The position numbers were made by a program, and so were the translations under genes. Positions 49,001 through 55,272 of a DNA stretch of 64,000 nucleotides are shown in pieces (the stretch's first letter is position 1; each line of letters begins with the position of its first letter). The DNA comes from an uncultured Pseudomonadales bacterium. Its GTDB lineage: Bacteria; Pseudomonadota; Gammaproteobacteria; Pseudomonadales; Cellvibrionaceae. The notes below the pieces were generated by a model, which saw only the letters and a list, made by a program, of their open reading frames with translations, did not search any database and was not told where the DNA came from. The stretch covers positions 1 through 64,000 of the forward strand of contig CANLTI010000020.1 of the NCBI GenBank assembly GCA_947494095.1, written 5' to 3'.

Positions 49001-49611
49001 CTCAATAAACTTTGACATGCTAAGTGGACAGTAACTAAAGAGGAGCTACAAGCCGTATCCACCGACATACTAGGGCCTTGCAAATCTAAGCAGTAAGAAA
49101 TGCGATTGGATAAAATAGTCATCATGGTGCCAGTCGCTGTATGGGCAGCCAAACCATTAAAGCTTAAATCAGCAAACTGCACGATCTTATAATCAAGTGT
49201 AAAACCGCCAATAAACACGCCAACATTTTGCCCTGCCAATTGTCGGGGTTTTTGACCACCATCTTCTAACGCCTCCCAAGCCACCTCTAATAATTTACGC
49301 TGCTGAGGATCCATATATTCTGCTTCGCGCGGCCCAATACCAAAAAAAGCAGGATCAAACTCATCAAACCCATCAATATAACCACCGCGCCCACCCGTTA
49401 AACGCCCAGGTTTTGCTTTATCTTTACTGTATAAGTGTGAGGCGTTATAGCGGCTTTTGGGAGTTTCTTCTAGGCAATCTTTACCGCCCATTAAATTATC
49501 CCAAAAGCTCTCATAATCATTAGCATGGCCCGGATAACGACAACCAATACCGACAATGGCAACTTTTTTATTATTTACATGATTAGTATCAATTGCTGTT
49601 TTTTTTGGCAT
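40075..49611 (-). CDS. Iterative hybrid PKS-NRPS of polycyclic tetramate macrolactam type
   Basis: A 3178-residue assembly line. In order: KS (10-440, active Cys188 in DTACSSS), AT (about 545-850, Ser644 in GHSAGE), DH (about 920-1190, His942 in HRIQGNVLFP), KR (about 1480-1680, TGAMGALG, Tyr in YAAGNAF), ACP (Ser1810 in LGLDSL), C (about 1850-2290, HHIISDA), A (about 2320-2830, YTSGSTGKPK), PCP (Ser2885 in LGGSS) and TE (about 2950-3160, GYSLGG). No ER or methyltransferase was found. This one-module order is that of PTM synthases such as HSAF and ikarugamycin, which build two polyene chains and join both to ornithine. The A-domain code reads about DVGELVSIDK, close to the ornithine code DVGEIGSIDK. 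The product is inferred, not shown. Confidence 0.9.
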   Translation of the reverse strand: MPKKTAIDTNHVNNKKVAIVGIGCRYPGHANDYESFWDNLMGGKDCLEETPKSRYNASHLYSKDKAKPGRLTGGRGGYIDGFDEFDPAFFGIGPREAEYMDPQQRKLLEVAWEALEDGGQKPRQLAGQNVGVFIGGFTLDYKIVQFADLSFNGLAAHTATGTMMTILSNRISYCLDLQGPSMSVDTACSSSLVTVHLACQSLLSGESSLALAGGVLLHMTPQYTITESKGGFLSPEGLSRTYDADANGYVRSEGVGVVALKLLDDALRDGDPIHAVIAGSGVNQDGRTSGITVPSGEAQTRLIYKVCADAGVNPGQLQYIEAHGTSTPVGDPIEANALGRVLAQGRKPGDACYIGSVKTNIGHTEAAAGVAGLIKATLALKHKVIPPHINLQTVNPALNLDDQPFDIPREPTPWPEHSGPARAGVNSFGFGGTNAHVILEEAPAAPVSSAINAVPARAILPISAQDSADLPRVASRLKAAIEKVVKNKGDVAAYLRDVTYTLAYRRELLPERTALVYQDTDDLLQTLDAYITGEAMPNAVTATALAEDERRLVWVFTGMGPQWWAMGRELFDSEPVYRKVIEQCDALMSELAGWSLIEHLNASEDDSLMAETWLAQPANFALQIALAALWRSYGVTPAAIVGHSAGEAAAFYEAGVYSLDDAIKVIIERSRLQHLLNGSGAMLAVSLTEQEALERLVPYGDSVSIAAINSPNALTLAGDEQPLKALAEQLEKEEVFAKFLTVNVPYHSAKMDRIKDELFECLADIKCKQAKVPVYLTGRDTMAQGPELDAGYWWDNVRYSVRFKDAITRLAKDNYQLFLEIGPHPVLGYSIKECMAALQAPAYVVPSIRRLENEGARFMQSLGMLHNLGYSIDWRPICAGGSITTLPTYPWKQERYWVEAPAVAQIRLGQSEHPLLGRRLNIAEPCFETLLDIEQQPYLNDHRIQGNVLFPAAGFMEMAMQALQSLTGKFCGKILDLHLQKALYLPEGEAKPVQFIFDNETARFSVATTSSAGEAQTHATGFLQVMPSFKSTRLLSTQRVTARCHSTFDNKQSYATLAEMGYHYGDAFQPIHNVWVGDGEALAHIVPRDIVMREDDAANHHFHPTLLDACFQAILTTEIPHYQHSGELAMRLPLEIAEFTSEPIGCQAIWAHACITERTADAIVGDIYIYSESYECLGFISGFRAANVESIASKVSVSTIDNWLTQVRWIPKALTLSTATPNNVDEPVDTALGQPADVMMPQVLTDFKAGEGCLWLWGNRDHMQTRVLIKQLEAAGQHFCLIEAGSTLTLNPERGTVTVAPADVDQLTTLISQLMKDKAFNQGRAPVCDGIIYLWGLEVPSVSRFSPECLAANNTYGTYPLIALGQALLANKAQGRLLVATNSAQAVLEGEAPNPLAAAAWGAGRVLWYQELLANRGTLVDVALEGHASAEQHIQIAAQLLAELHANTQVGEYEGEIAWRDGQRYICRLQPAQNLSQPLPVRLRADGCYLVTGAMGALGQLVCRTLVKRGAKRLILMGRTPLPTRNTWAQVDSHSQAAKHIAFIKELENLGAQAITAAVDVSEEADISQWLQSFKAQALPPIRGVFHLAGQVCDTLLPEMTPEAYNTAYLPKVMGGYLLHKYLASEPLDHFVMFASVASLLTTGGQTNYAAGNAFLDALAHYRHAQGLPALAIDWGPWATGMIEELGLIEHYRNSRGMNSLAAQAGMDVLERVMGQDTPQLMVNTVVDWPLFNAWYQEMPPIITELASHNLQATHDGDQVNFVERYRHAEAEARNTLLQEHFTFVVSDVLRIKAALVSDDSSLNELGLDSLLAIELRARIQRELKVSLPVVTLLSGTTVSELLSQLHTGIEEQLGQDTSSSDDVDVVIYNNERAFPLSQNQTALWFLKHLNPDGFAYNIGGAVAINMALQPELMFDAIRILIARHPMLRANFEQRDSGATQFISDDIKEDIALIDVEGMAWGDVYNHIIGEYRKPYDLACDPLMRFRLYRLADDRWVMMKAVHHIISDAISTFTFIDELLALYEGMRAGDTVTLAPSKARFLDYVNWQNKFLASQRAQKMQDYWLNHLPAEVPVLSLPTDKPRPAVQTNNGASEFFTLSDDLSARIQQLAKKEGATVFMVLLSAYYILLHRYSGQDNIIVGSPVMGRTEPEFANLYGYFVNPLPLCADLSGNPSTQKLLNQVQNIVLNGLDNQEYPFVMLVDKLGLKHDPSRSAVFQAMFILLAHKVSTEQYGYTLDYIELPEEEGQFDITLSAYEDENEGRFHCVFKYNTDLFLADTIARFAEHYVNLLEAMTQNPEANINTLPMLGLEETQTLLQDWSGVGQQLPAQTLVTDLIDSYGRSGAPAIVMPIQDGLSMRTSLSYEQLVDQSNVLAANLQNMGVGRGDIVALCISKSPYMLVAVLSVLKAGAAYLPLDPDYPEDRLSYMLEHANACLAIAEPHLRERLNAWSGNTVASDDPELIQVPIRPLMGKPNFNDTAYVIYTSGSTGKPKAVQVSHGNLAAVYQGWLSHYQLQKNINNFAQLASFSFDVFAGDWLRALCSGGTLVLIGRDLLFNTARLHSTLRKEKVDCMECVPAVIRGLMHYCEQENERLDFIKLLLVGSDSWKIEEIKRLKGLCVNRVVNSYGLSEATIDSTYFEGDVSQLEASRMVPIGRPFSNSEVYVLDHHQQPVPIGVPGELWIGGQGVCQGYLNAPDLTAQRFVRLTLQDSLHESTYYRTGDLAQWDTHGYLHLLGRADNQVKVRGHRIEVGEIESQLKVMPELAQAVVTVRQDAKEEAQLCAYFVADEDFLASGCVPEIKKLRQHLGGVLPTYMIPSWFVLVEELPLSPNGKVDIKALPDPVLTRELIEPPQSLYEQRMAEHWKTLLGLEQVGVQQDFFDLGGSSIKLIELIYLLKNEFNVEVAVSQLFKTSTLYGMAKTLEHIIIGREVGAQPYLHYNKNNTLEASAPVFCFPPAGGHGLVYRRLAESMHQHHLIAFNYLMESNKVEQYADLIMVLQPAGGYRLLGYSLGGNLAFEVAKVLESRGKNVESVVIIDSYRIAETFVLKDVHIAEFEQELKEHLQKHTGADVVEKETLAQARDYIQFSSRTVNSGQVNAPITVVADASKFEFYQTGQQGSWNLSSQLEVNLHKGSGAHADMLDDGHVNKNAAFIMTAIASKSEHQQAVTHAQSATTKECV

Positions 49612-50270
49612 TTTAGTAATGATCCTTTTCGAAAGACAATATAACCTCTATCAAGGCAAAACCTCGATGAGCTTTTTACTCAACTAATCGCAGAAGATAG
49701 ATCGATTTAATCATTTAATTAAAAAGACATTCAATTAAACGCATCGTTATTTAATAAAGCTTTGGGTGGCCAGGTTACTACGTACATAGCCCAGCACGTT
49801 AACGCTAGTAAGGAACTATTTTTTCAGCAGCAAAAAACAAAAAATATACCGATAATACCCCGCCCAGCATACTCACAAACAAACACAACCCATCACGTAT
49901 CCACTCCTTCATACTTCCTCAACTTTTTTTTCACGCAGCGCCTCTCAAAGGAGTACCATGAAATTATCAATAACACATTAATTATTTATTACAAAGCAGC
50001 ATATAGACACTCATAAATAAAAAAATATAACTAAGCTATAAACTAGTGAGGGAATAATAGGGGGATTTTTTTATAATAAAAAGGACAGTTTAAAATTGAT
50101 AATGTATCGCTCAACATAATGGCGCACAATTTAACATATTTATTAAAACAATCGTTTGAAAGGCCAATCCAAACAAGCACCCAAGCAGCCAGCAAATAAT
50201 TTGCTGCGCGTAAAAACATAAAAATCATTACTAACACTAAAGCCAAAACTAAAACTAGTAGAGATAAAAA
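49612..50270. other. Divergent AT-rich control region of the PTM-like cluster
   Basis: About 660 bases lie between the divergent PKS-NRPS and thioesterase genes. The stretch is AT-rich and holds no convincing gene. Promoters for both directions must be here, but I cannot assign a -35/-10 pair with confidence. Confidence 0.5.
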
Positions 50271-51053
50271 ATGAAATTTATACGCCAAGAAAAAAAACGA
50301 AACGCCAAATGTCGATTATTTTGCTTTTCTTATGCGGGAGGCAATGGCAATTTATTTACCCCTTGGAAAGCGTTGTGTGACAACACGTTAGAGCTAGTCA
50401 CCGTTCAATACCCTGGGCGGGGTCAAAACATTCAGGACGCACCAATAGATAACTGCCTCACAATGGCTAAAGCTATCGCAAATGAAATTAATCAGCTAAG
50501 TGATTTGCCGAGTATTTTTTTGGGCTACAGCATGGGAGGAGCCATCGCGTACGAAACCGCCCAGCATTTACGCTTACCGCTTAGCCAACTATTATTGTGC
50601 GCCTCAAAGCCACCCAATACATGGCCAAAGCATGCCGAACCAAAGCCCATAACGAGCCCACGATATTTATACAGTGATGCAGCACTTGAGCAAGATATTA
50701 AGCGTTTAGGTGGAGTCGATGAAAGGCTGTTACATGATAAAGAAATGCGTGACATTATTTTACGTATTATGCGCGCAGATTTTAAACTACTGGACAGCTA
50801 TCAGCCACATAATTTTGACTTGGACGCTAAAATGCATATTATTTACGGCACTCAAGACACCCAAGTTACATTAACTCAGGCCGCTTTATGGGCGCGATTT
50901 AGTCGCCATAAAGTCACCTACCAAGCCATTGAGGGAGGCCACTTTTTTATCAATAGCCATAACCGCGAATTGTTTAATCATGTTCAAAAATGCTGCTTGC
51001 TTAGCGGTAAAGAAATACCGCAGTCACACACTATTCATGCAGCCACTGTGTAA
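50271..51053 (+). CDS. Type II thioesterase (editing hydrolase)
   Basis: A 260-residue alpha/beta hydrolase of the GrsT/RifR type, which frees stalled or mis-primed acyl groups from carrier proteins. Key features are FCFSYAGGNGNLF near the N-terminus, QYPGRGQNI, the nucleophile elbow GYSMGG with Ser87, a late Asp (IYGTQDTQVT) and His in EGGHFFIN. It is transcribed divergently from the PKS-NRPS and is the only gene of the cluster on that side. No phosphopantetheinyl transferase is in the window. Confidence 0.9.
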   Translation: MKFIRQEKKRNAKCRLFCFSYAGGNGNLFTPWKALCDNTLELVTVQYPGRGQNIQDAPIDNCLTMAKAIANEINQLSDLPSIFLGYSMGGAIAYETAQHLRLPLSQLLLCASKPPNTWPKHAEPKPITSPRYLYSDAALEQDIKRLGGVDERLLHDKEMRDIILRIMRADFKLLDSYQPHNFDLDAKMHIIYGTQDTQVTLTQAALWARFSRHKVTYQAIEGGHFFINSHNRELFNHVQKCCLLSGKEIPQSHTIHAATV

Positions 51054-51116
51054 GGTGGTGTTTTTTTAAGAGTGGTATTTTTTAAGAGCGCTATTTTTAA
51101 TAATCAACTAAGGCGC

Positions 51117-51656
51117 TTAGCGCTGTGCAACTTGCCTATTAGAGCGCAGCGTACCGTTAACCAGTGTTTGTAAGGCGCCGCTTGGCTCAACTAATACGGT
51201 GTAATTTTTTGTGCTAACACCACTGAGTGAATATACATCAAAACCAATAACATTCACCTGTAAACTATAACCATCAGCATCAAAACCCAGCGGCATATAA
51301 CGTACAAAGCGGTCACTTGCCGTTAAGCCCACATACTCCGCATGAAAACTATAAAATTCAATATTAGTGCGCTGCCCCTCTGGGTGCACCTCGTACGTTA
51401 ACCAGCCCTCAATATGGTTATCTTCAGGGGTAACACAAACGTGTGCGGCACTCGCAGCACAAAGCTCTACTGTCACTCGGTTCTCCCAGGCATGCTTACG
51501 GGCCTCGACTAAACCGCTTAATAATGCATGGTGCGCCTCTTCAACCCAAAAAGCATCAAGGTGATTGCTCACCTTAGCGGGGCCAAAAATAGAGACTATA
51601 ACGGCCAAGCCCAAGCATACACTCCCTTTAAATATCGTGGCTATTTTATTGCACAT
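51117..51656 (-). CDS. GspH/FimT-like pseudopilin protein lacking a clear prepilin site
   Basis: The 179-residue protein has a hydrophobic N-terminal helix (SVCLGLAVIVSIFG), then AHHALLSGLVEARKHAWENRVTVELCA, which resembles the helix-strand start of FimT/GspH minor pilins (...A...A..N..V.LC..). A W...EVHPEG segment follows. The G-F-T-L-x-E prepilin cleavage motif is missing, so it may be a secreted or membrane-held relative. AGG lies seven bases before the ATG. It sits between the thioesterase and repeat elements and probably has no part in tetramate synthesis. Confidence 0.5.
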   Translation of the reverse strand: MCNKIATIFKGSVCLGLAVIVSIFGPAKVSNHLDAFWVEEAHHALLSGLVEARKHAWENRVTVELCAASAAHVCVTPEDNHIEGWLTYEVHPEGQRTNIEFYSFHAEYVGLTASDRFVRYMPLGFDADGYSLQVNVIGFDVYSLSGVSTKNYTVLVEPSGALQTLVNGTLRSNRQVAQR

Positions 51657-51739
51657 ACTGCCTACCTCTGCTTATTAACCTGCATTTTTAGTACTGCAGG
51701 CATCCTGTTTTTTTGCATCCAACTGGATCTAACCCAAAC

Positions 51740-52045
51740 GTAACTATTCAGCCGAACCAAAAAACCCCTCTTAACAGGGTGCTGATGGGTTATTTCCTGG
51801 GCATTTAAGCGCCGGGCCTTGCAGGGAAAGCAAGGGTTAGACAGCGCAGGGGCACACTGTCGAGAGCGCTTATATAGCGCCCAGCCCCAGCATGGATGCG
51901 TGGGGGTAGACTTTGCACCTGCATAGGGATATGCAAGATTAGACTTTGCAGGAGCATAAAGTCGAGGAGCACAAAGTCGCAGATGGCTTGAGCGGCCCAG
52001 CAAATGATTCATTAGCGCCCTATTTCCGCACCCCTGAATAGTTAC
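51740..52045. repeat. GTAACTATTCAG-family element, long copy with inserted DNA
   Basis: A 306-bp copy with perfect 12-bp inverted ends and a perfect 8-bp flanking duplication, ACCCAAAC, at 51732-51739 and 52046-52053. Compared with the 161-bp copies it carries extra segments, including repeated AGACTTTGCA and GCATAAAGTCGAGGAG-type sequences, so one repeat appears nested in another. Confidence 0.85.
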
Positions 52046-52053
52046 ACCCAAAC

Positions 52054-52641
52054 TAGCTAAAATTCCTGCTTAAACCTACAAGCTCAACCTACAAGCAGGC
52101 TCATTAAACGCCGCGAGCCTGCATCCATTAGTGCCAATAAACTAAGTTCCAAAAAATCAAGCGCACTATAAAACTGACTCGCTATATAAAAGGTAATTGA
52201 ATACACCAAAAAGCTCTAATAGCAGGTTACCAAAGGAGTGTGTGTATGATTAGCGGCGTTAGAGTCAAGCCTTATATATCACTAACATCTAACCGCCGAA
52301 TACTTAGAGCTCTTTGAATGCACAAAGTACGACAAAAACCTTGTCAATACGCGCTCAAAGAGTAGTATCCCAGCAAGATTGTAACTATTCAGCTCAGCTG
52401 ATAAACCTCACCTAATAGGGTGCTGATGAATTATTTTCTGGGCATTTAAGCGCCGGGAGCGCTTATATAGTGCCCATGGATGGCTTGAGCGGCCCAGTCA
52501 ATAATTTATTAGTACCCAACTCCGGGGCCTCTGAGTAGTTACGCAAGATTTCTACACCAGAGCCATCAACACTGGCAAAAAGCGCAAGCCTTGGCATAAT
52601 GCCCTCTCCCACATTTTTGTGTAACGGCGCCACTACTAATC
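52054..52641. other. Gap before the Ppx/GppA gene
   Basis: Apart from the element at 52381-52542 there is no convincing gene. An ATG with a good AAGGAG leader near 52245 opens a frame of only about 23 codons, within an imperfect inverted repeat (GCGGCGTTAGA against TCTAACCGCCG). Confidence 0.4.
52381..52542. repeat. GTAACTATTCAG-family element, 162 bp
   Basis: The ends are GTAACTATTCAG and CTGAGTAGTTAC. A perfect 8-bp flanking duplication, GCAAGATT, lies at 52373-52380 and 52543-52550. Confidence 0.88.
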
Positions 52642-54123
52642 ATGACAAATTCTACCCATGCAGCTCCCCCCTACTTTGCCGCTGTTGACTTAGGCTCAAA
52701 CAGCTTCCACCTATTGGTGGCGCAGCTCGAAGATGGCTTTATTAAGACGGTAGACCGCGAAAAAGATATGGTTCAACTCGCTCGCGGCCTACAAGATGAC
52801 GGTAATTTGAGCGAAGAAGCTCGCGAGCGCGCCCTGGCCTGCCTTAACCGTTTTAGCGAACGCTTGCGTGATATACCTGCACATCAAGTGCGCGTGGTGG
52901 GCACAAAAACCCTACGCGACGCCGATGCAGCAGGTGATTTTTTAACCGCCGCCGAAGAGGCCTTAGGTCATCCTATTGCGATTATTTCGGGCTACGAAGA
53001 AGCGCGCTTGGTGTACGAAGGCTTAAGCCGCAGTGTCGTTAACGACAACAACCAGCGCCTTGTTATTGATATTGGTGGCGCCAGTACCGAGTTTATTATC
53101 GGTTGTGACGGCACCCCCGAGCTCCTCGAAAGCCTAGATTTTGGCTGTGTCGCCATTACTCGTGAATTTTTTGCGCAAGGTATTAATGCCAAAAGCTTAA
53201 AAGCGGCTTATTTAGCGGTGTGCGAGCGCATTGAAGATATTCGCGCCAACTATGTGAGGCACGGGTGGGATATCAGCTACGGCACCTCGGGCACCATGCG
53301 CGCCATTGCCGATTTATGCCAAGAGCACGACGGCGGCGCCGTCATTAATGCTAAAAGCCTTAACCTCCTTATTGCTGCGCTTGAAAGCGACGGTGAAATC
53401 ACCAGCGGTAGCTTCTCTAAACCAAGGCGCAGCGTATTGCCTGCCGGCATTGTGATATTAAAAGCCATTTATGATGAGCTTAATATCAAAACCCTACACG
53501 TCGCCGATGCCACCTTAAAAGAAGGTTTAATCTACGACACCATAGGCCGCTTAGGCGACGACGATATTCGCCAGCGCACCATTCAAAAACTACAACAACA
53601 ATACCGTATAGATACCCAGCACGGCGAGCGTGTACGCCATTTAGCCGCGCACTTATGGCGACAAATAGACGGCCCTGTTTTGCCTGGTGCCTCGCGTACC
53701 AAACTACTCAACTGGGCCGCACAGCTACACGAGCTGGGCCTTGGGGTTTCGCATTCGGGTTACCACCACCACAACCTGTATATTTTACAGCACGCCGACC
53801 TCGCCGGGTTTAGTCGCCACGAACAAGCCCTACTGGCCAATATAGCCAGCTGCCATCGCAAAAAAATCACCGGCAAGCTAACTACCTTACCGACTAAGGC
53901 CATTGCCGCAATTATGCCACTCCTTATTTGCCTACGCTTGGCCGTTATTTTAAATCGCGGCCGCGATGGTGTAGACACTTCAGTAGAAATCACTTTGAAT
54001 AGCCCCAATATACAGCTCACCTTTAATGCCGAATGGTTAACCCAGCATCCGCTAACCCAAGCCGGCCTAGAGCAAGAGGCCAACTATTTAGAAGCTGTCG
54101 GTTTTAACCTTGATTTTCAATAA
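52642..54123 (+). CDS. Exopolyphosphatase / guanosine pentaphosphatase (Ppx/GppA)
   Basis: The 493-residue protein belongs to the ASKHA-fold Ppx/GppA family, which removes terminal phosphate from polyphosphate or converts pppGpp to ppGpp. Phosphate-1 loop: AAVDLGSNSFHLLVAQ (residues 14-29). The conserved VVGTKTLRDADA, GYEEARLVYEG and VIDIGGASTEF are present. The C-terminal HD-like region (about 320-490) includes LHELGLGVSHSGYHHHNLYIL. Sequence alone does not separate Ppx from GppA. It has little ribosome-site signal and follows a repeat-rich gap. Confidence 0.92.
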   Translation: MTNSTHAAPPYFAAVDLGSNSFHLLVAQLEDGFIKTVDREKDMVQLARGLQDDGNLSEEARERALACLNRFSERLRDIPAHQVRVVGTKTLRDADAAGDFLTAAEEALGHPIAIISGYEEARLVYEGLSRSVVNDNNQRLVIDIGGASTEFIIGCDGTPELLESLDFGCVAITREFFAQGINAKSLKAAYLAVCERIEDIRANYVRHGWDISYGTSGTMRAIADLCQEHDGGAVINAKSLNLLIAALESDGEITSGSFSKPRRSVLPAGIVILKAIYDELNIKTLHVADATLKEGLIYDTIGRLGDDDIRQRTIQKLQQQYRIDTQHGERVRHLAAHLWRQIDGPVLPGASRTKLLNWAAQLHELGLGVSHSGYHHHNLYILQHADLAGFSRHEQALLANIASCHRKKITGKLTTLPTKAIAAIMPLLICLRLAVILNRGRDGVDTSVEITLNSPNIQLTFNAEWLTQHPLTQAGLEQEANYLEAVGFNLDFQ

Positions 54124-54204
54124 CTCAAAGCTGCGCCTCACTATGATTCAATACCGCGCCTCGACACACAGACATTCACCCTACAAGTATACTGACCACT
54201 TTTT

Positions 54205-54993
54205 ATGATTATTAAACTGATTATTGGTATTGCCATTATTGCTGCGCTTTTTTCGTTTATTCATAAATACAAAAAAGCCAACCCCCAAGAGCGTAAAAGC
54301 TGGATCCTTAAAGGTGTGATTGCTGTAGTGGTAGTGGCCGTTATTGTCGGTGCTATGACAGGGCGTGTGCCAGTGATTGCCGGGTTAGTTGCGGCAGTTG
54401 CTACTTTTGGTCGCTTTGGCTTACGCTGGGGTATGCCACTGGCTAAAATGTGGTTGGCTAAAAGCGGCGGCAACGCAACCTTTCGCAGCGAATATTTAAT
54501 CATGTCAGTCAGTGTCGCTAACGGCCAAATGACCGGTAAAGTCATTAAAGGCGAGTTTGCCGAGCAAAGCCTTGGCAACATAAAAGAAGATGATATCCAA
54601 AAACTGCATCGCTACTTTAACGAGCACGACAAAAAGTCATACTACTTATTAACCGCTTATATTCGCAGCCGGGGCTTCGCCAATACTTTTACCGGCAAAG
54701 ACCAAGGTCACTTTGACAGCGCGCAACACGATCAACAGCGTAATCATCAAGACAACCACCATCAATATCATGGCGGCCACTCAAACACGCCAAGCCATTG
54801 CGGGGGCGTACCCTTAAGTGAAGCGATGGAAATATTTGGCTTCAAAGAGCCCCCCACCAAAAAAGAAATCATCGCCGCGCACAGGCGCCTCATGAGCAAA
54901 CTACACCCCGATAAAGGGGGCAGTGATTACTTAGCGGCACGCGTTAACCAAGCGCGCGAAATCCTACTCGAAAATGACGCCCGCAATGAGTAG
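54205..54993 (+). CDS. Membrane protein with C-terminal J domain
   Basis: The 262-residue protein has two N-terminal membrane segments (LIIGIAIIAALFSFIH; GVIAVVVVAVIVGAM, continuing into VAAVATFG). A cytoplasmic middle region follows, then a His-rich linker (QDNHHQYHGGH) and a J domain at the C-terminus (AMEIFGFKEPPTKKEIIAAH...HPDKGG). The HPD motif shows it can stimulate a DnaK-type Hsp70. The layout is similar to Tim14/DjlA-like membrane co-chaperones. It follows the Ppx/GppA gene by 81 bases and may share its transcript. Confidence 0.85.
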   Translation: MIIKLIIGIAIIAALFSFIHKYKKANPQERKSWILKGVIAVVVVAVIVGAMTGRVPVIAGLVAAVATFGRFGLRWGMPLAKMWLAKSGGNATFRSEYLIMSVSVANGQMTGKVIKGEFAEQSLGNIKEDDIQKLHRYFNEHDKKSYYLLTAYIRSRGFANTFTGKDQGHFDSAQHDQQRNHQDNHHQYHGGHSNTPSHCGGVPLSEAMEIFGFKEPPTKKEIIAAHRRLMSKLHPDKGGSDYLAARVNQAREILLENDARNE

Positions 54994-55272
54994 GCCACTC
55001 AGGCTGTCATTAGGGCGAGTACAAAGCGCTCGCCCATTAAGCACCAAAATACAGCAAGGCGGCCCTTACGTGCATTTTTTAAGCACATTGATTATGCTAG
55101 GAGCCTTTTGCGAGCCTTGAGCTTGCCTAAGTGTTCAGAGCCATCAAAACCTATCAAAAAATCTCACTCTTTAATCGTGACGCAACGGGCTAACATGAAC
55201 GCCGCCATACTGACCGTTAGCCTTTAAATAACTTAAGCATTTTTGAAAACCGACAACTGCAGAGAACCTACG

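Noticed and set aside
52245..52316. Short frame with a good AAGGAG leader
   Set aside because: Only about 23 codons and inside an imperfect inverted repeat; a leader peptide is possible but unsupported.
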